DNA of 64,000 bases from Trichuris trichiura (GCA_037903355.1 JBAJFE010000009.1:62001-126000), one strand, 5' to 3'; shown: positions 46,905 to 60,674, counted from the stretch's first letter. Made by a program: numbers and translations. Notes: a model not told the origin generated them from the sequence alone.

Positions 46905-48656
46905 CATTTCTTCATGTGTTTCATATCTTGTATTTGCCTGAAAAGTGTTGGATACTTTCAATTAATGACTTCCGTTTTCGTGAAATTCTATCTGTTTTAT
47001 TATCTCTGCAATGTAATTTCGTCTGTTGCATTCTTTAGATCATTCCGCACTTCGAGTATAGCTGAATATATTTTAAGTTTCAATTTATCGACGTCATTGT
47101 TGTCCTCGTCCTAGTCAAGAAATCCTTATGGGTTGGCTTTGTGCAGTCAAAACTTCATGTCTTGCCAGTCGAAACATTCGGCCAAAATTGTTATTCTGCC
47201 TGACTTTTCGAATGAATATTGATTCATCATTTTCTTCTATGAGCTGTTCATCTGCATGCTGATACGGCGAGAAACGAAATTAAACTGGTTGCGTTTCTGA
47301 AAACGTGACTTCTTGATATGGTACATTGAAACTTCATGTAAAGTATATAAGTTTATCGTCACGGAAGTTGTCCCGTAGTAACATTCTATAAATTTATTTC
47401 CGGAGCTTCCGGGTCACCGAATGTCTTCGGCGGTCGATTGTGTTTCTCATTCTCATTCTGATTGTGAGAATCAGAATCATTTTGTAAATGTAACTTCTTG
47501 GTACGGGACCGTGTAGTTTCATGTCGAGTTTCTTTTACGGAAAGTTTGTCCCGTTGACAATATTTTTATTCCGGAGCTTTCGGGTCAAACGAGACCCGTC
47601 TTCAGCGGTATTAATATAAAGCAATGAAGTAACGAAAATTCTTCGAATTCGGGCTTTCGGGTCTCTTTTGACCCGAAAGCTCCGGAATAAAAATATTGTC
47701 AACGGGACAAACTTTCCGTAAAAAAAACTCGACATGAAATCAGAATCATTCTCACAATCTGTTCGCTGAAGACGAATTTAGGCGTGACAAGACAGCTCCG
47801 GAAATAAATTTATTGAATGTTACAACGGGACAACTTCCGTAACAATAAACATTCTTACTTTACACGATTACGTCTGTCGTAGAAAGGCGTTACAATTTCT
47901 TCTAAACTCATGTTTCCAGATATTGTCACGTAGACGTCCCACTGTCTAAGAAGTGTAGGTTTCTTCCTGTACTATTCCGTGTTTACTGGCGAGCGCGCCG
48001 GTTATCTTGTTCCGCTTTTTCTTAAGCCTACACTGAAGTATAAGCGTTATATTTAGGCTTAAGCTTAACGACAGAACATGGTGGCCGGCAAATTTGCACT
48101 ATGACGATGGCATGCGTAAGAGGCAGCGTACGTATTTTCTAATTCCATTGCTTTTTCCTTTCTCATGCCTTGCTAAGGCGAACGTTTGATTCGAAGTCTT
48201 GAGATGGTAAAAAACAAACCGATAGTGAGTATAGGTAGCTTTAAGTGTTATAGAAAGGCGTTCATTCGTTGGACGGGCAGCAAAACGAACTGTTCGTAGC
48301 AGCAGCAAAGTTGAAGCACAGCATGATTTGATTATGTACTTTGGGTCACAGGTAACGAAATCAAAATTATTTGATAATATATGGAAACACGCTTTTAATG
48401 AGCAAGAAGAAGCGACGTTTTATTTCTAAACAAGAGCACTGGCGTTACGGGACGTGACTAAGAATAACGGCTTTGGAATGGTATCTTCTCACTTTTCGGC
48501 GTCACATGGGAGCTTCGTTTAACAACGAGTGTCATGTTCATCAGTTTCACGTTGAATTGTTAACAAGCATCTGCCCTGTGATCTCTTGAAACGAGAGAAG
48601 CGTATTTTTCCTCATTGTAATTCAATGGAAGTTTTCGATGGAGACGATGACATTTT
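46905..48656. other. Gene-free interval holding a nested palindrome
   Basis: The region between the 3' ends of the BCL7 gene (plus) and the astacin gene (minus). The palindromic element at 47333-47867 fills a third of it. An AATAAA on the minus strand at 48419-48424 may serve the astacin gene, whose stop is at 48657. No other coding signal is seen. Confidence 0.6.
47333..47867. repeat. Nested palindromic element built from four copies of one module
   Basis: Two modules on each side are arranged as inverted pairs. The outer pair (about 47335-47433 and 47761-47866) shares AGCTCCGGAAATAAATTTAT and ACGGGACAACTTCCGT. The inner pair (47521-47610 and 47655-47747) is nearly identical over about 75 bp (AAAGCTCCGGAATAAAAATA, then TTGTCAACGGGACAAACTTT). 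Each module reads CTGAAGAC, a short hairpin, AAGCTCCGG, an AT-rich stretch, ACGGGACAA. No protein frame is conserved. Single modules occur at 35850-35925 and, decayed, at about 9638-9662 and 17020-17060. Confidence 0.85.
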
Positions 48657-51600
48657 TTAAAGCATGATAGCAGGATGGCACATCCCATTCTTGACAGTCC
48701 AGCCAGGACAGCACTTATCCTTGCACGGAACCTCAACAGCTTGCATTCTGTGTGTAAAAAAAGTTGCACTAACAAAGAGGTTTAAAGCTTTCCCTAGAGA
48801 ATTATTTACCCTTCGCAGCGAAATAGTCCCCAGAGCCCGCAAGAAATTGAAACCATCCTCTCTTCCTTACACTTGTCGCAAGGCTGTTGACCACAAGTAT
48901 TAGTTTCAACTGCTTCGCCTCTGAAATTCGCAGAAAATGACTGATGACGTGGGGAGCAGTGGACTTTGACTCATACGCGCAAAGGGATCCCTGCGGGCAG
49001 TCTCGTTGTCTTGTTTGCACTCCACAACCGCCGCAAGAAACGCTACATGAACTCCACGTACCCCATTGATTCCATTCTCCCGTTGGCGGTACTGAAACAA
49101 ACAGCGATGCACTATTGATGAAAATGTAAAAGATGAAAAAGCTCTGCACTTAGAAGCTGGTTAATGGAAATCGCATGCACAGCAAATGATTTCTCCCAAT
49201 CAAGTTTTCCCCTGTTAGATGTTTTGTACCATATATGAGGTGCTAGCGTAAGCGTTGCAGGATTCAAAATCTTACTGTTACCTGAACGACGATATCTCCA
49301 TCTCGTGGTTTTGTGCACTAAAATTATGAAGACAAGCGAATTATTAAGTGAATGCCTGCCCTTATTTGGTCGAACAATCAAATTGAGTAATACGGAAGCA
49401 AGGCCTTGAAGCCACAAAACCAACAAGCATCGGCAACTTTGTTAGTTTAAATATTTTCAAAAGTTCTTACTCTCTTTTCTTTCACCCTCCTTAGACATTT
49501 TATAAGTTCACCTATTTTACCTGCGCGTGCTCGGGCTCGAAACCCGAGACCGGCTCTGTAGAATGATCTAAACAAGACCAACATATCCGTTGTGGAGGAG
49601 TATATCTTTTGTCGAGGAATATTATGGCAGCATAGTCTTAACACACGGCGTCCTTTATGACAAAATTGTAATCAACTTTAGCCAACCTCATTCCCGTATT
49701 GGCGAAGTCACTTGAATTGCGCACTTCAATGTAGTCCATGCACAGCGAATGTTCAGCTTTACAGTAGATGTCAAATCGTTCAATGAATTCAAGTTCGACA
49801 CGAAGTCCGGGAGGAGCCTGAGCAAGCCTACCATTTAATTTGTCATTAGCATCAACCTTGCATACTGAATACCTTAAAGAGCCAACTGCATTCCTGGCCT
49901 GCCTTGAAAGCTTTGGGATAATTTGGCGAGTTGAAGTACACCCAGCGACTATTCACTCTTACCAAACCGCCACAGTTAGCGTCTAAAGTACAACTATTCG
50001 ATTTGCTTATTTTAACAAGAAAACAGCAAGGTACAAACATTAGCTATGACATTCGAAATGCATGTTCTACTTAACAACCGAGATATAATAAACACTTGCT
50101 AAATGAAACTCCTGGTTGAACTACTTTTCCATTGATGGATAATCAATGCGGAGAGCGAAGGATTTACAACTAATTTATCTTTTCATTGGACAATGGCAGT
50201 TGATGAAAGTAGATAAGAAGTTAAAAGATATCTCCCAGATTGGTCACGCGTCTTATTAGTTTTAATAGTATGATAAACATGAAGCGCCAAAACCTGTAAT
50301 TCGTTCTCTTCAAAATGACCTGACTGAAAGAAAAAAATAAGCTCGATTCCATTCTGTATGGGGCTCTTCTAATAAACTGCGCAAACGCGACAATGCCTCT
50401 GTCACATGAATGTCCACAGCAAGATGATACCTTTAGTCAGGCGTTAAAGCTAATAGCTTTCAAAAGGCTCCTAGCTGTTTGTTTGTTCAAGAGTCCGGCC
50501 ACTTCACAATAGATTACGCCATTCAACAATGTTTTAAGAAATAAGGTTGAACTCTCTCTATCCTTCAATCTATCTACCATAGTATTCTAGCCGTCCAGCA
50601 TGCAACGCTTATAGCAGATTCAACGAATATCTTCAGAGGAAAGTGATGAATGTTCACATGCTAAATTGCTGAAAATACGAATCTTCATTCATTTGCGCGG
50701 AGCTTGCTGCTTTCCAGCTTGGTTAAGACGGCAAACAAAAGCTACCGAGACCATGAGTACCAGGCAAATAGTAAACAATTCAAGACTACTCTTCGTAACC
50801 TAGTCGACCTTGGTTAGCTTTGAAAGTCAGACTGGCACTTACCGAAACCAGGCATCACCTGATCACATAGTTTACCCGTGAAACCATCCGGACAACGGCA
50901 TCTGCTACATCGCTTCGGATCAGTGTAACCACCCCGCTGGCATTTAAGAGGAGGGCAAACATCTACAAAATTAACGCCACAACAAATTATCCAACTACGC
51001 AAACACTGTGTATTACGGCTACAGTATATTTCATTCATAAGCCGAATGTCGTTGAAAGAAAGATGATCTCTCTGGCCTATTGTTCTCTGATAATTTTGCA
51101 CACTGGTCAAGAGCGTATATAGGTCACCATTTTTTGCAAAAGCCTGAAATCTCTCTCACCAGTTCTGCCCTCTTGGTATTTGAAACAGTTACCTTGCTTC
51201 TGTAGTGCATTATGGAGCCGTAGTCATACGGGATACCTTTAGAATCAACTTCTCGACTTTGCTCCTTTAGAAATTGAGCTAACGATCCCTCATCAATATT
51301 CCTCCAAACTACGTTGACGTATTGATCTCGATCTGGTCTCGACTGTTCATGCCAAAAGCCTAAGGCATGAGCAACTTCGTGAGCAATTACTCCAAGCTGC
51401 AATGTTCCGGGTTAGTACTGATTTGGTTGGAACAGCTGCTACCTTCATACAGTCAAGCGACAATGATACATATTGAGGCTCTTGCATAGGATTTCGACCT
51501 ACGTTCGATGCGCATCCATCAACATCTGTAAAGATGATTCTATTTCCTCTTGGCATATCATAACGCCGCCTGAATCGTAGGCAAGTAACATTCTCCCAAT

Positions 51601-53885
51601 GTTTCAAAGCTAGCTCAATCAGTCGCTCCTGCTTCTCGGCTAAAATATTAGCTGCCAAAGTAGTGATCCATGTTGGTTTTGACGTCGGCATAACTTCACG
51701 AAAGCAAACTTACTATGCGAACCATCAAAACTATAATCTATGGGCATAGACGCATTCCAATGACGAGAAGTCAGCGCTATAAATTTTCTTTTTTTCCTGC
51801 GACCAGTGTCATGCAGTGTTGTTGAGTATATGGCTTCTGCTTGTTCCGCGGTAAGCACAATATCGCCTGCATAATCGGCATTGATTTGTTAGGTTGCGCA
51901 AGAATTAAAGTATGCCTTCAAAATAGTTTCCATTCTCCTCAGGACTTCGCCCATCCGGATCGCTGTCTAGAAAATGGCCTGGTTTTTGCTTAGCTGGCTT
52001 GTGCTTCAAGTATTCCTGAGACTCTAACAAAACTTTCGTATGATCCTTAAGCCGCTCTTCACCTTTTATTTGGGCTACAAACTTCTCTTCTTGCTTCAAC
52101 TCCTAAACAGCAAAGGTTCGACAAGGGCAATCGCATCTTGTATTAGAACATGCATTAGCGTACGGCTCGCAAGCGCTGTGCAACGCTATTTGACAAATGT
52201 GAAGTAAAAATACTAAGAATTCAATTTCAAGCTGAATCCTCTGAAGATAGATAATCAAAACATTCACCTGTCTCTAACTTCAGCAGTAAACGGTGCGGAA
52301 ATTTAATTATTAATTATATGTGCCGCTTAGAAAAACGTTAAGCTTTCTCAAGAAATGCGACTAGAACATTTAGTCTCATTTACTTTTTTGCGCCTTCTAT
52401 GTGCTTCTCACAGAAGAATTAAAGTAACACAAGCTGCAAATCAAACTAGCATAATCGTATCAACGAAGTGTAAAGGTAGACATAAATTACCTTGACATAA
52501 TTACACCTAATAGGCGTATTTTAACTTGAGCTGACTGAAAAAATAGTTTCCCGATGATCACAACAACAGCTGCACCACACCTTTCACTACATGTTTGACA
52601 TGACTTACAGCTACATTACTAGCGCGAATGAATAAGTACAGAGACGAGACTATAAAAGCATTTACATTAACAGCATTATCAATAATACAATCCAAACGCC
52701 ATGCGCGATGATTCGCCATTTCTGAACAGCGCTTTTATGTACGTTTCGTTTGACTGATAAACTTGCACATACCTACATTTTCATACATGCTTCGGTTCAC
52801 TTGTATGCGAAAAACAAATGGTGAAGAGCTCAAAATTATAACTCCAAGCGAGCTTCATAAAAGAAGCTCAGGACAATAACCAATCCAGTCGTTATCATTT
52901 TCGTGGACATTTTGCTACTGCGTCACTACCTGATTAAGGGGGCAGTGAAGATGAATAGAGCCTATGGAACGATAGAAGACGTAAGCTGTAGCTCTGGGGC
53001 ACGGAAAGTAGCCATGAAGTGTCATAGTTAGAAAGGCGCCCACCTGATCTGAGCGCTCCAATTATCCTGTTACGTTATGCCCGATAGGACACATAAGGGC
53101 AGAGTAGACACTAGTTTGGTTCTTGTCTATTCAGCATTCTAAATGACTACTAATCGTGTAAGAGGAAAGAACGAGCCTCCATTCTATTAATATCAGGTTT
53201 GCTTCCCAATCGGGAGGGAGAGAAAGTTGGTCACCATTAATGGCCGTTTTTTAACTTCGTTTAACCCACTCACTTTCAGATCGCTTTCCTACGCAACATG
53301 TCAGTGGAATTGGACTAGTTGTTTCACAAACTTAGTGATCCAACGTCAGCATACTGGCGGAAAAGAATGGAGATAGACAATCAATGGAAAATTAGGTTCA
53401 GTACCAAATTGCAGTCACTCCACTGACCCAGTTACGGCGGCATCTGTCTCACGGGCCATTCCACATCAGGTGCGGTGATGCAAGATGTCGGCTAATGCTC
53501 ATAGGCTATTGGAAATTTTAAATGCTGACCAAGCATAGCAGACATAGGCCAACGGTAAGAACGCTCAGGAAAAATACAACAATTTCTAATTCAAGAGTAT
53601 GCTCACCTGGCTTTGATTTAACGTTGCAGTTTGGTTTTTATGGGTCACATATGCGCTGTACTTCTTTAACATCTCGCTCTCAAGTTGTTTCAACAAGTGA
53701 TTTACCAAGCCCACTTCTTCAGCGCTTCGGCCGAAAGTCAAAGCTTTAATCCGAACTTGCCAGTCCATCCGCGATGGGAGACTGTTGTTGCTCTGAGATT
53801 TGTCGACTAACAGCACGCGCGCTGAGACTTCAATCCAACATACAAATGCGCTACTAATAAGACAGGCAAGCCAAACTGTTAACAT
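48657..53885 (-). CDS. Secreted astacin metalloprotease with EGF, CUB and TSP1 domains (NAS-36/37-like)
   Basis: Nematode subgroup V astacins act outside the cell, for example in shedding the old cuticle. Exons, minus strand order: 53885-53607, 52102-51916, 51866-51714, 51639-51443, 51396-51193, 51143-51017, 50962-50843, 49982-49873, 49817-49687, 49636-49521, 49091-48977, 48920-48873, 48747-48657. All phases agree, giving 625 aa. Domain order is a signal peptide (MLTVWLACLISSAFVC), a charged propeptide, GDIVLTAEQAEAIY, a basic RRKKRKF cleavage site, the astacin domain with zinc site HEVAHALGFWHEQSRPDRD and Met-turn SIMHY, an EGF module (VCPPLKCQRGGYTDP...GFTGKLC), a CUB domain (NCGG...ECSWLFK, APPGLRVELEF), a TSP1 repeat (EWNQWGTWSSCSVSCGG) and a Cys-rich end (PCKDKCCPGWTVKNG). 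The intron 51867-51915 uses a GC donor. The exon 8 acceptor and the exon 12-13 junction are the least certain. Confidence 0.92.
51867..51915 (-). other. Probable GC-AG intron in the astacin gene
   Basis: Between NYFEG and DIVLTAEQ the only junction that keeps frame and restores the family's YFEGDIVLT is GAAG|GCATAC...TTATGCAG|GC. This is a 49-bp intron starting with GC instead of GT. No GT lies in the right phase nearby. GC donors are a known minor class in animals, including nematodes. Confidence 0.65.
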
Positions 53886-56800
53886 TTTTTGTAAGATCCA
53901 CGTCCTTTGCGACCGATGCAATTCAACTCTGACAAGTGAAAAAAGTGGTCAGTAATGACCATAAGCCGCAGGCGATCAGCTATATTGAACAATGATCTTT
54001 CTCAATGTTCGTATCATAAAGTGCACCACAGTTCATACGTCTGAGGTGATTATTTCAGCCTTCTCAGCAAAAGCGACAGCGACGACGGCGACGCATAGAG
54101 CTGTCGACAATGACAGCAACGACGGCGGCAAGTCTGCCGCATTTGTTGGCATCCGACTGGTTTTACAGTTCCGCAATTCAACTTTCCAACCAATAAAAGG
54201 CCAATGACGGCTCCGGAGGGGCAATCAGGTCGGCGAATGGCTGCTGGCCATATCCTTTTCTAGCATGCTACGAATGTGAAGCCGACCTTCCGTGGCGGTT
54301 CACTTTGATCCATTTCTTGAAGTGCCCAATAAATACCAGCAAGCAATCCAGCTGAGTTGCGGAAGGAAACGGGTCAGTTTGCATACTTCACTGAGCGGAA
54401 ACCAGCAGCGGTGTAAGTGTCATGTAATCAGTGATTTCTGTTACTTACAGATGCCCGGTTGCATCCATCTCATCCGATACAAACTAATATAAGTACAGAC
54501 AGTACAACCGGATGCTGAGCAAGATAATAACAAAAATAATCATACTGGTTTGTTTTCCCAACAGCGCAATCTTCAGAAGAAAGAGCACATTTGCCCGTTA
54601 GTCTCATACGTACTCTAGAAAGGCAATAGAAAGTGAAAAACAAATACATCTTCACTCCAAACGTAACAAACTGGTCATGCAATAAATCATCACATTTCAT
54701 TTTCCTCTGTTTATTGAAAAGACGCTTGTACATTATAGAGCAAAAGCCATTTAGCAAACATCTTCAGTTTTAACTCGTTTCGTCGCGTGCGCGGTCATGC
54801 AATTTGTAGCTTGTGAAACAGTTTCGAAGGCGCTTAAGTGAAAGTATTAATAAAAAATAAATCTCTTTCACAAGTTGACCAAACTAGTCTTATTTTCAAT
54901 GCGACTTCTTTGGATGGTTCTTTTAACGATGACTAAAAAGAAGGATGCAAAGGCGGTAATACACTTTGTTGGTTAGCGTGAGACTAAATGTTCGCAGAAG
55001 CATAACACTCATCTTTCAAACAGTAAATTTATCTCTTCATAATAATCTAATTTTCGTCGGTTAAAGATGTGCTGAAGAAAGCAGTGGGCTTCAGGTTTTG
55101 TGTTAATAGTAATCAATACTAATAGAGAACGGCACATGTCAATCAGATTTAGCCCATCTCCAAGTTATTAAATTCACTAAAAAAGCTAAACAATTGTACG
55201 AAAGTTCAGTTTGCAACGGTTGATTAATCAAAGCAGTAGCTCATAAAAAGAGGTATGACGACGAGAAGGCCAAGCGAATGCAAAAAAATTGTCATGTACT
55301 TGGATAAGAAATTGAGGGAACTTGCCTTCCGGCAAGTTTTTATTAATATTCCTGAGCATGCAATGGCAACGTGACCATAAAATGAAAGGCAATGTCCTAT
55401 TGCTCCTAAACTGAAACTGAGCGCACTTTCAGAACTAGAAAAATCATTGTTTTTTGAGAAGTGCAGAGCCCACAGGCTGCCCAGAGCGAAGTTCGGGTGC
55501 CCTTGAAAGCGTGTCCAAAATTCTGGCATTTCAGAAATGCTGCTAAGGTTGACTTACTTGCGTGAGAAAGTGCTGAAGTATTTACTTTGAAAATACGCTT
55601 TAAAATTAAAGACAGGACGAATGGAAATGCATTACTTTTCTAAAACAACCACCAATTTCAGCGCCAGTCGTCGAGAAAGGCAAAAATATTTTTTTGGCCT
55701 TAGCCTAAACGTAAGCCAACAAGTTCTGCAGCTGTTATTGTTTTGTTTGGTTGAACAACACCTGCCAGCTACTACCTTATAAATTAATGTACTCATACAT
55801 GCTGTTTTCTTCTTTTTAAACTTTTACACCAAAACTTGATGAACAAAAAACCAATAAGTGGATGCCCAGATTGACGAAACAAGGGCATGGCGCATACGCA
55901 TGTTGAGAGCGCAAGATGGTTTGGAAAATCCGCAGAACAAATATAGTGCTCAGCGCTCAAGCTTCTGCCCGCATGTAACTATAGTTCTTGCGTACGTGGC
56001 TTTTCTAAAGATATGCCCGGGATAGCAACGCAGGAAAACCTAGGTCTTCGAAAGAAAATGTTAATCGGCAAAAGCCTGCATGGCGCAAGAAGAACGCTGA
56101 GTATCAAATAGACAATAGATTAGATACCGACTGGGAAGCTTCCAACCTACAACAAGCAGTACTGAGGAGATATTTACTAGATCTCATTTGAATCTAAAGT
56201 TGCTGTGCGTGTACGATGGATGTATTAAGTTGACACGTTTGAAAAGACAAACAGGTTATCTTGCCGGTCAGTGAGTAGGAATCACGTATGAATGCAGAAT
56301 GAACAACTCCCCTGCAGGTTTTGGCTTCTTAATGACTAGTTCATGGGATACTGTAATTCGAAGCTCTTATTTACTCCATTGAGTTCTCCATCAATCAATC
56401 TTGCCTGTACTGACAAAAGAATTGGTGCTGCAAAGGCATACGGTCAAAGTGGCGCCTGGCTTTTAAATGCCCTTTCAAGTTGTGAATGCTTGAAACCGAA
56501 TCTCTTTTATCTCTTCATGTCTCGCGCTATGCAAAGCATTCGGTTTGTCCTCTTTAAAACGAGTTCAGACAAGAAAACCTATCCGTCCTTACCATACATT
56601 CTACATTCTTTCTTAGTACACGAAAGAGGAATATTTTGTGATCTATATAGTGCGTTCGTATACTCAATATAAGGACTTGCTTGCATTCCATCGTAAAATT
56701 TTCACGCGCCTGATTTGAACTGATATAGCAAACAGCGTTTTCATGCTTACAGTGTACGAAATCACACGGCCTGGCATTGCTAAGTCAAGTCTACAATACA

Positions 56801-58009
56801 AGAGATTCTGTATTGCAATCAACAACTTATCTTCGCGGGAGCAGTAGACGGCTTGCCACTTCATCTGCGAATTACTAGCAGAAGAGAGGAGAACACAATG
56901 ATGCTGCGCTATATTTTATGCCTGCAACTGTTGTTTATTCGCTGTTGTATTCTGTACTCCGTTAAATAGTAGGTGAACCCTCCTTTTATCTAATATTACA
57001 AGTAGCGGTTTAAAGTCACTACTGCATTTTATCAGGAACTTCCAGATACAAAGGTTCTTTGGATTACGTGCTTACCTGTCGAACGATGGAAAATAAAACC
57101 GCATCAAAATGCTTGAAAAGATCGGGTTTTTACGTTTGTATTCCCAAAAGTTGCATCACCTGTGCACGCATGTGCTAAAATTAAAGCGTTATCTACAGAA
57201 GGCTCGTGTTCGGAGCACTGTCGGAACCAACAGGTTCCACTGACGCAGCAGAAGCAACGTTTATTCGGCAGAAGGAAAACAGTCAAGCATACCATGAGAA
57301 GATGACAAGGCAGGGTCATACCGTGACCAAAAATTGCATGACCCCTACAAAACCATGCTTTTCATCGGCAAAATTCGGACAGCCATTACACGCAAATGGC
57401 TCATTTTTTTGGAGTATTGCTCAATCATTACGACAATTCCAAAGCCATATGCGAGTAGCGAAAGACAACAAAAGTTTGCATGCCTGCTGATCACTAATGG
57501 AATCCATTAAGTAACCCACTTGTTTCTTGGTGCTGTTTATTTTACGCAAGTGAGTTTTGAGTACCTATTTTTAACCTCTCAAAAGCATTCTAAGGAAGCA
57601 GCATGTTTGAGACTGTTATTTAAGACAATTTAACGTAAAATCCGTATGTCTCATTGGGCTGGCAAACTGTTCAGAATTTCTGCCAATATGTCGATGCTTT
57701 TTGACGCAGTTTTGCTGGCCAACTGCAATATTTTTTTTACACGTTTGGATGATTGTTAAGCTCGTAAGATTTGCTGGTCAATGTAAAAGTTTCTTTTGTT
57801 TTTGCCCGCGGCAACCATTTCATAAGACCTTAACTCTTTAATGGGGAGCCGTCGAGACAGATCATGTCCCATCTTCTGCGCTGAACGTAGATGATCTGCC
57901 CATTTGTTTTGTTATTTCAATTTAGTCAGACAAAAAACTGCTATTTCTTAAAGGCAGGAAAGCGCAGCGCGGTCTGTGTACTTAACGGCAGCTACAGTTG
58001 TTGCAGTTT
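53886..58009. other. 4.1-kb gene-free region
   Basis: The region between the divergently transcribed astacin (minus) and GRWD1-like (plus) genes. Open frames up to 109 codons occur (56343-56672 plus, 55224-55529 minus, 57206-57490 plus), but none shows a domain, a fitting splice context or biased composition. A short GAC/GGC-rich patch lies at about 54065-54140. I see no repeat family member here. Confidence 0.5.
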
Positions 58010-60674
58010 ATGGAGGGTAAAGAAGTTGAAGCTTCTGAATCCAGCGAAGAGCAAGAAGATAACAGCAGCGAAGAAGAAAGTTCACTTTCGGCAAGGCGTG
58101 ATGTGCGATTATTGCTTTATTCCATTTTTCTAGGCTAATTTACCGTTTTAGGTGTATCTTCCAGGATTAAGTCGCCCGTTGATGAATGGAGAAAAACTGA
58201 TTTTCGACAAATCTGCGTATGAAATGTACCACAAATTCCATACAGGTATAATTGAATTGCTTCAAAGTGAAAGTTCTAGGATGTAACTATTATTTGTAGT
58301 ATACCCGTGCTTGTCATTTGAGCCGTTAACATTTGATGCAAGTTCATCAACTTATCCATTAGAATTTCCGTTCCATTGTTCACTGGTAGCAGGCACGCAA
58401 GCTGCGAAGCCGACGAAGAATGCCATAATTCTAATGCAATTGCAAAATTTAAATCGCTTTTCGAAACGTAGGGCAGTCATATTGTTTATTAGTTTATCCA
58501 CCGGAATTACAGGGAGCGGCGATGAGTCGAGTTCTTCAGAAGAGGACGAAGAATCTTTTGAAGACGACGATGAAAACAATGAACCATATTTTAAGTGTGC
58601 TCAGATTCCTCATCACGGCGACATAAATCGTATTCGAGTATAGTGCTCTTTCGATTTTTAATTCTAATATTTTTTTTTGAAAGACAACATACATTCACGA
58701 TACTTTGCTCTGTGCGACTTGGAACGCCACGGGAAAAGTTCATATTTGGAATTTGTCGCCCGCAGTCAAAGCAATAGAAACAATGGATATCGACAGTGGA
58801 GTAGTAACCTTGGGAGAGAAGGACGTTTTCACTTTCACGGGTCACCTGGTGGAGGGTTTTGCTATGGACTGGTCAACGCTCACTCCAGGTATTTGGTAAA
58901 TTAATTCTGCTTTCCTAAGATGATCGGATGTATTCATTTCTTTTGGCATGTGTTCAGGCAGTCACTTGTCCGTTTTTATCTTTATCCTATTTCGTCATGC
59001 CTTCGCATCCATGTTGTGCCATTAACCTTCTTCACTACTCATAATTAGGTTGCAAAAGAGCGACAAAAAAGTAGCAGTGGAGCACACGCATGTGTGATTG
59101 CATCGTGCTTCTAGAGTGTTTCCGGAAGTCTCATGAATGCAAGTGCTCTACGCAACGTAATCTTGTTTTTACAAATAAAGTTCCATTTATCCTTTGCCCA
59201 TTTTATTTTGATTTCAATTACCGACGTTAGCGATACTAATCTGTTTCAAGAAAATAAAACTGCGTCGATTCATTGTAAAAAGACACGCTAAATTTGTATA
59301 TAATTTGCTTTCTTAATCGTTAGGACGACTTGCGACTGGAGATTGTCGGGCGAATATTCATTTATGGAAATTGGTAGAAGGTGGGACATGGCAAGTCGAT
59401 CAGCGGGCCTTTAAAAAACATGAAGGGTCGGTTGAAGATATCCGATGGTCAAAATCGGAAAACAATGTAAAGTTTAGGTCTGCAAGTATACATTGTTTCC
59501 ATCCGTTGCTGCATGTAGGTTTTCTTCTCATGCTCTTCTGACAAGAGCATAAAGATTTGGGACGCCAGAGCGAAGCCAGAGAATGCTTGCATATTTGACA
59601 TAAAGAATGCGCATGACAGTGATGTCAATGTTATTGATGTTAGTAGTGCCCAGCAGCTATTAATCAGCGGTGGTGATGATGGAGCAGTGAAGATATGGGA
59701 CCTACGTGCTATTCAAGTTTGTGTCAATGTTAAAAACTATCTCCAGCTAATCTAATGCAAAGTTTAGGATGCTAAACCAGTGGCTTTATTCAAGTATCAT
59801 CAGGGTCCTATTAACTCAGTGGAATGGTATCCCTACGAAAAAGGAGTGTTTGCCGTTTCCAGCGAAGACAATGTTGTTACACTGTGGGATTTGACAGCCG
59901 ACACAGTGTAAGTCTGTTTCGGTTTATACTATCAGCAATAGGTACACTACATTCCGTAGGATAATTGTGGTATAAACACTCGAGGGTTTCACTGTTTTGC
60001 AGTCTGCTTGTATCCATGAACTTATAGGCCTACTGTTCTGCGGACTTTAATTTTTGAACAACTATTTAAACTGCTTTTAACTTTGTCTAACAGGTTTATT
60101 TAACTACTTACTCAGGCAGTTAGAGTTATACGCAAACGAAACAGCTATTTTAGATTTTTTGCGTTTTGGGAAATATGAGTATATGACTTTTTTTGGGTGA
60201 GGAGATTATCATTTCAAGGACGCAAAAGTTTTGGTAATTATCTTCATCTGATTAGGGCGGCATGCACGCGCTAATGTGTTCTATAGATTAATGCCTAAAT
60301 GACGATCACTGTAGTGCATTCATTTTTTTCAACCGTTGAAACTTTAAAAAGGAACATAAATGTACTTTCTGCTGCGAATGAGACAATATTTCAGTGCCTC
60401 AGAGGTTTTGGAACAGCTTGGCATTTAGGCAGACATGTGAACCTGACTGAGCTTTTAAGTTCCTTGTTGTTGATTATTTTAAGCTAGGTGAAGGCTGTTC
60501 AATTTTAGAAATGCTGAAGAGAACGAAAATGTAGAGAATCTTCCGCCGCAGTTACTGTTCATCCACCTTGGCCTACGTGAAGTGAAAGAGGTTCACTGGC
60601 ATCCGAACTGTAAAGGCGTTTTCCTCAGCACTGCGCTTAATGGCTTCGATGTTGCGAAAACTATAAGCGTTTAG
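58010..60674 (+). CDS. GRWD1: Glutamate-rich WD-repeat protein, ribosome assembly factor
   Basis: GRWD1/Rrb1 is a nucleolar chaperone for ribosomal protein L3 and works in large-subunit assembly. Exons: 58010-58090 (GC donor) or 58010-58102 (GT donor), 58152-58245, 58300-58467, 58513-58637, 58684-58888, 59324-59466, 59519-59716, 59768-59907, 60509-60674. All phases agree, giving 439 or 443 aa (human 446). Landmarks are an acidic N-terminus, VYLPGLSRPL, AYEMYHKFHTV, PCLSFEPL, CSLVAGTQAAKPTKNAI, the acidic SGDESSSSEEDEESFEDDDE, IPHHGDINRIR, then WD repeats: ATWNATGKVHIWNLS, TGDCRANIHLWKL, SCSSDKSIKIWDAR, SGGDDGAVKIWDLR and SSEDNVVTLWDL. The end matches the family (KEVHWHPNCKGVFLSTALNG, then TISV). 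The 45-bp intron 58468-58512 is in frame; leaving it in would add an odd hydrophobic AVILFISL segment. Confidence 0.95.

Noticed and set aside
49818..49872. An apparent frameshift in the CUB domain of the astacin gene, with a 16-nt GT...AG stretch after ECSWLFK.
   Set aside because: Taking the acceptor CTTGCTCAG further downstream gives a normal 55-bp intron (49818-49872) with matching phase and an intact CUB sequence, so no break is needed.
56343..57490. Open frames of 94-109 codons in the astacin-GRWD1 interval.
   Set aside because: Random composition, no domain, no splice signals or poly(A) context; this length is expected by chance in 4 kb.
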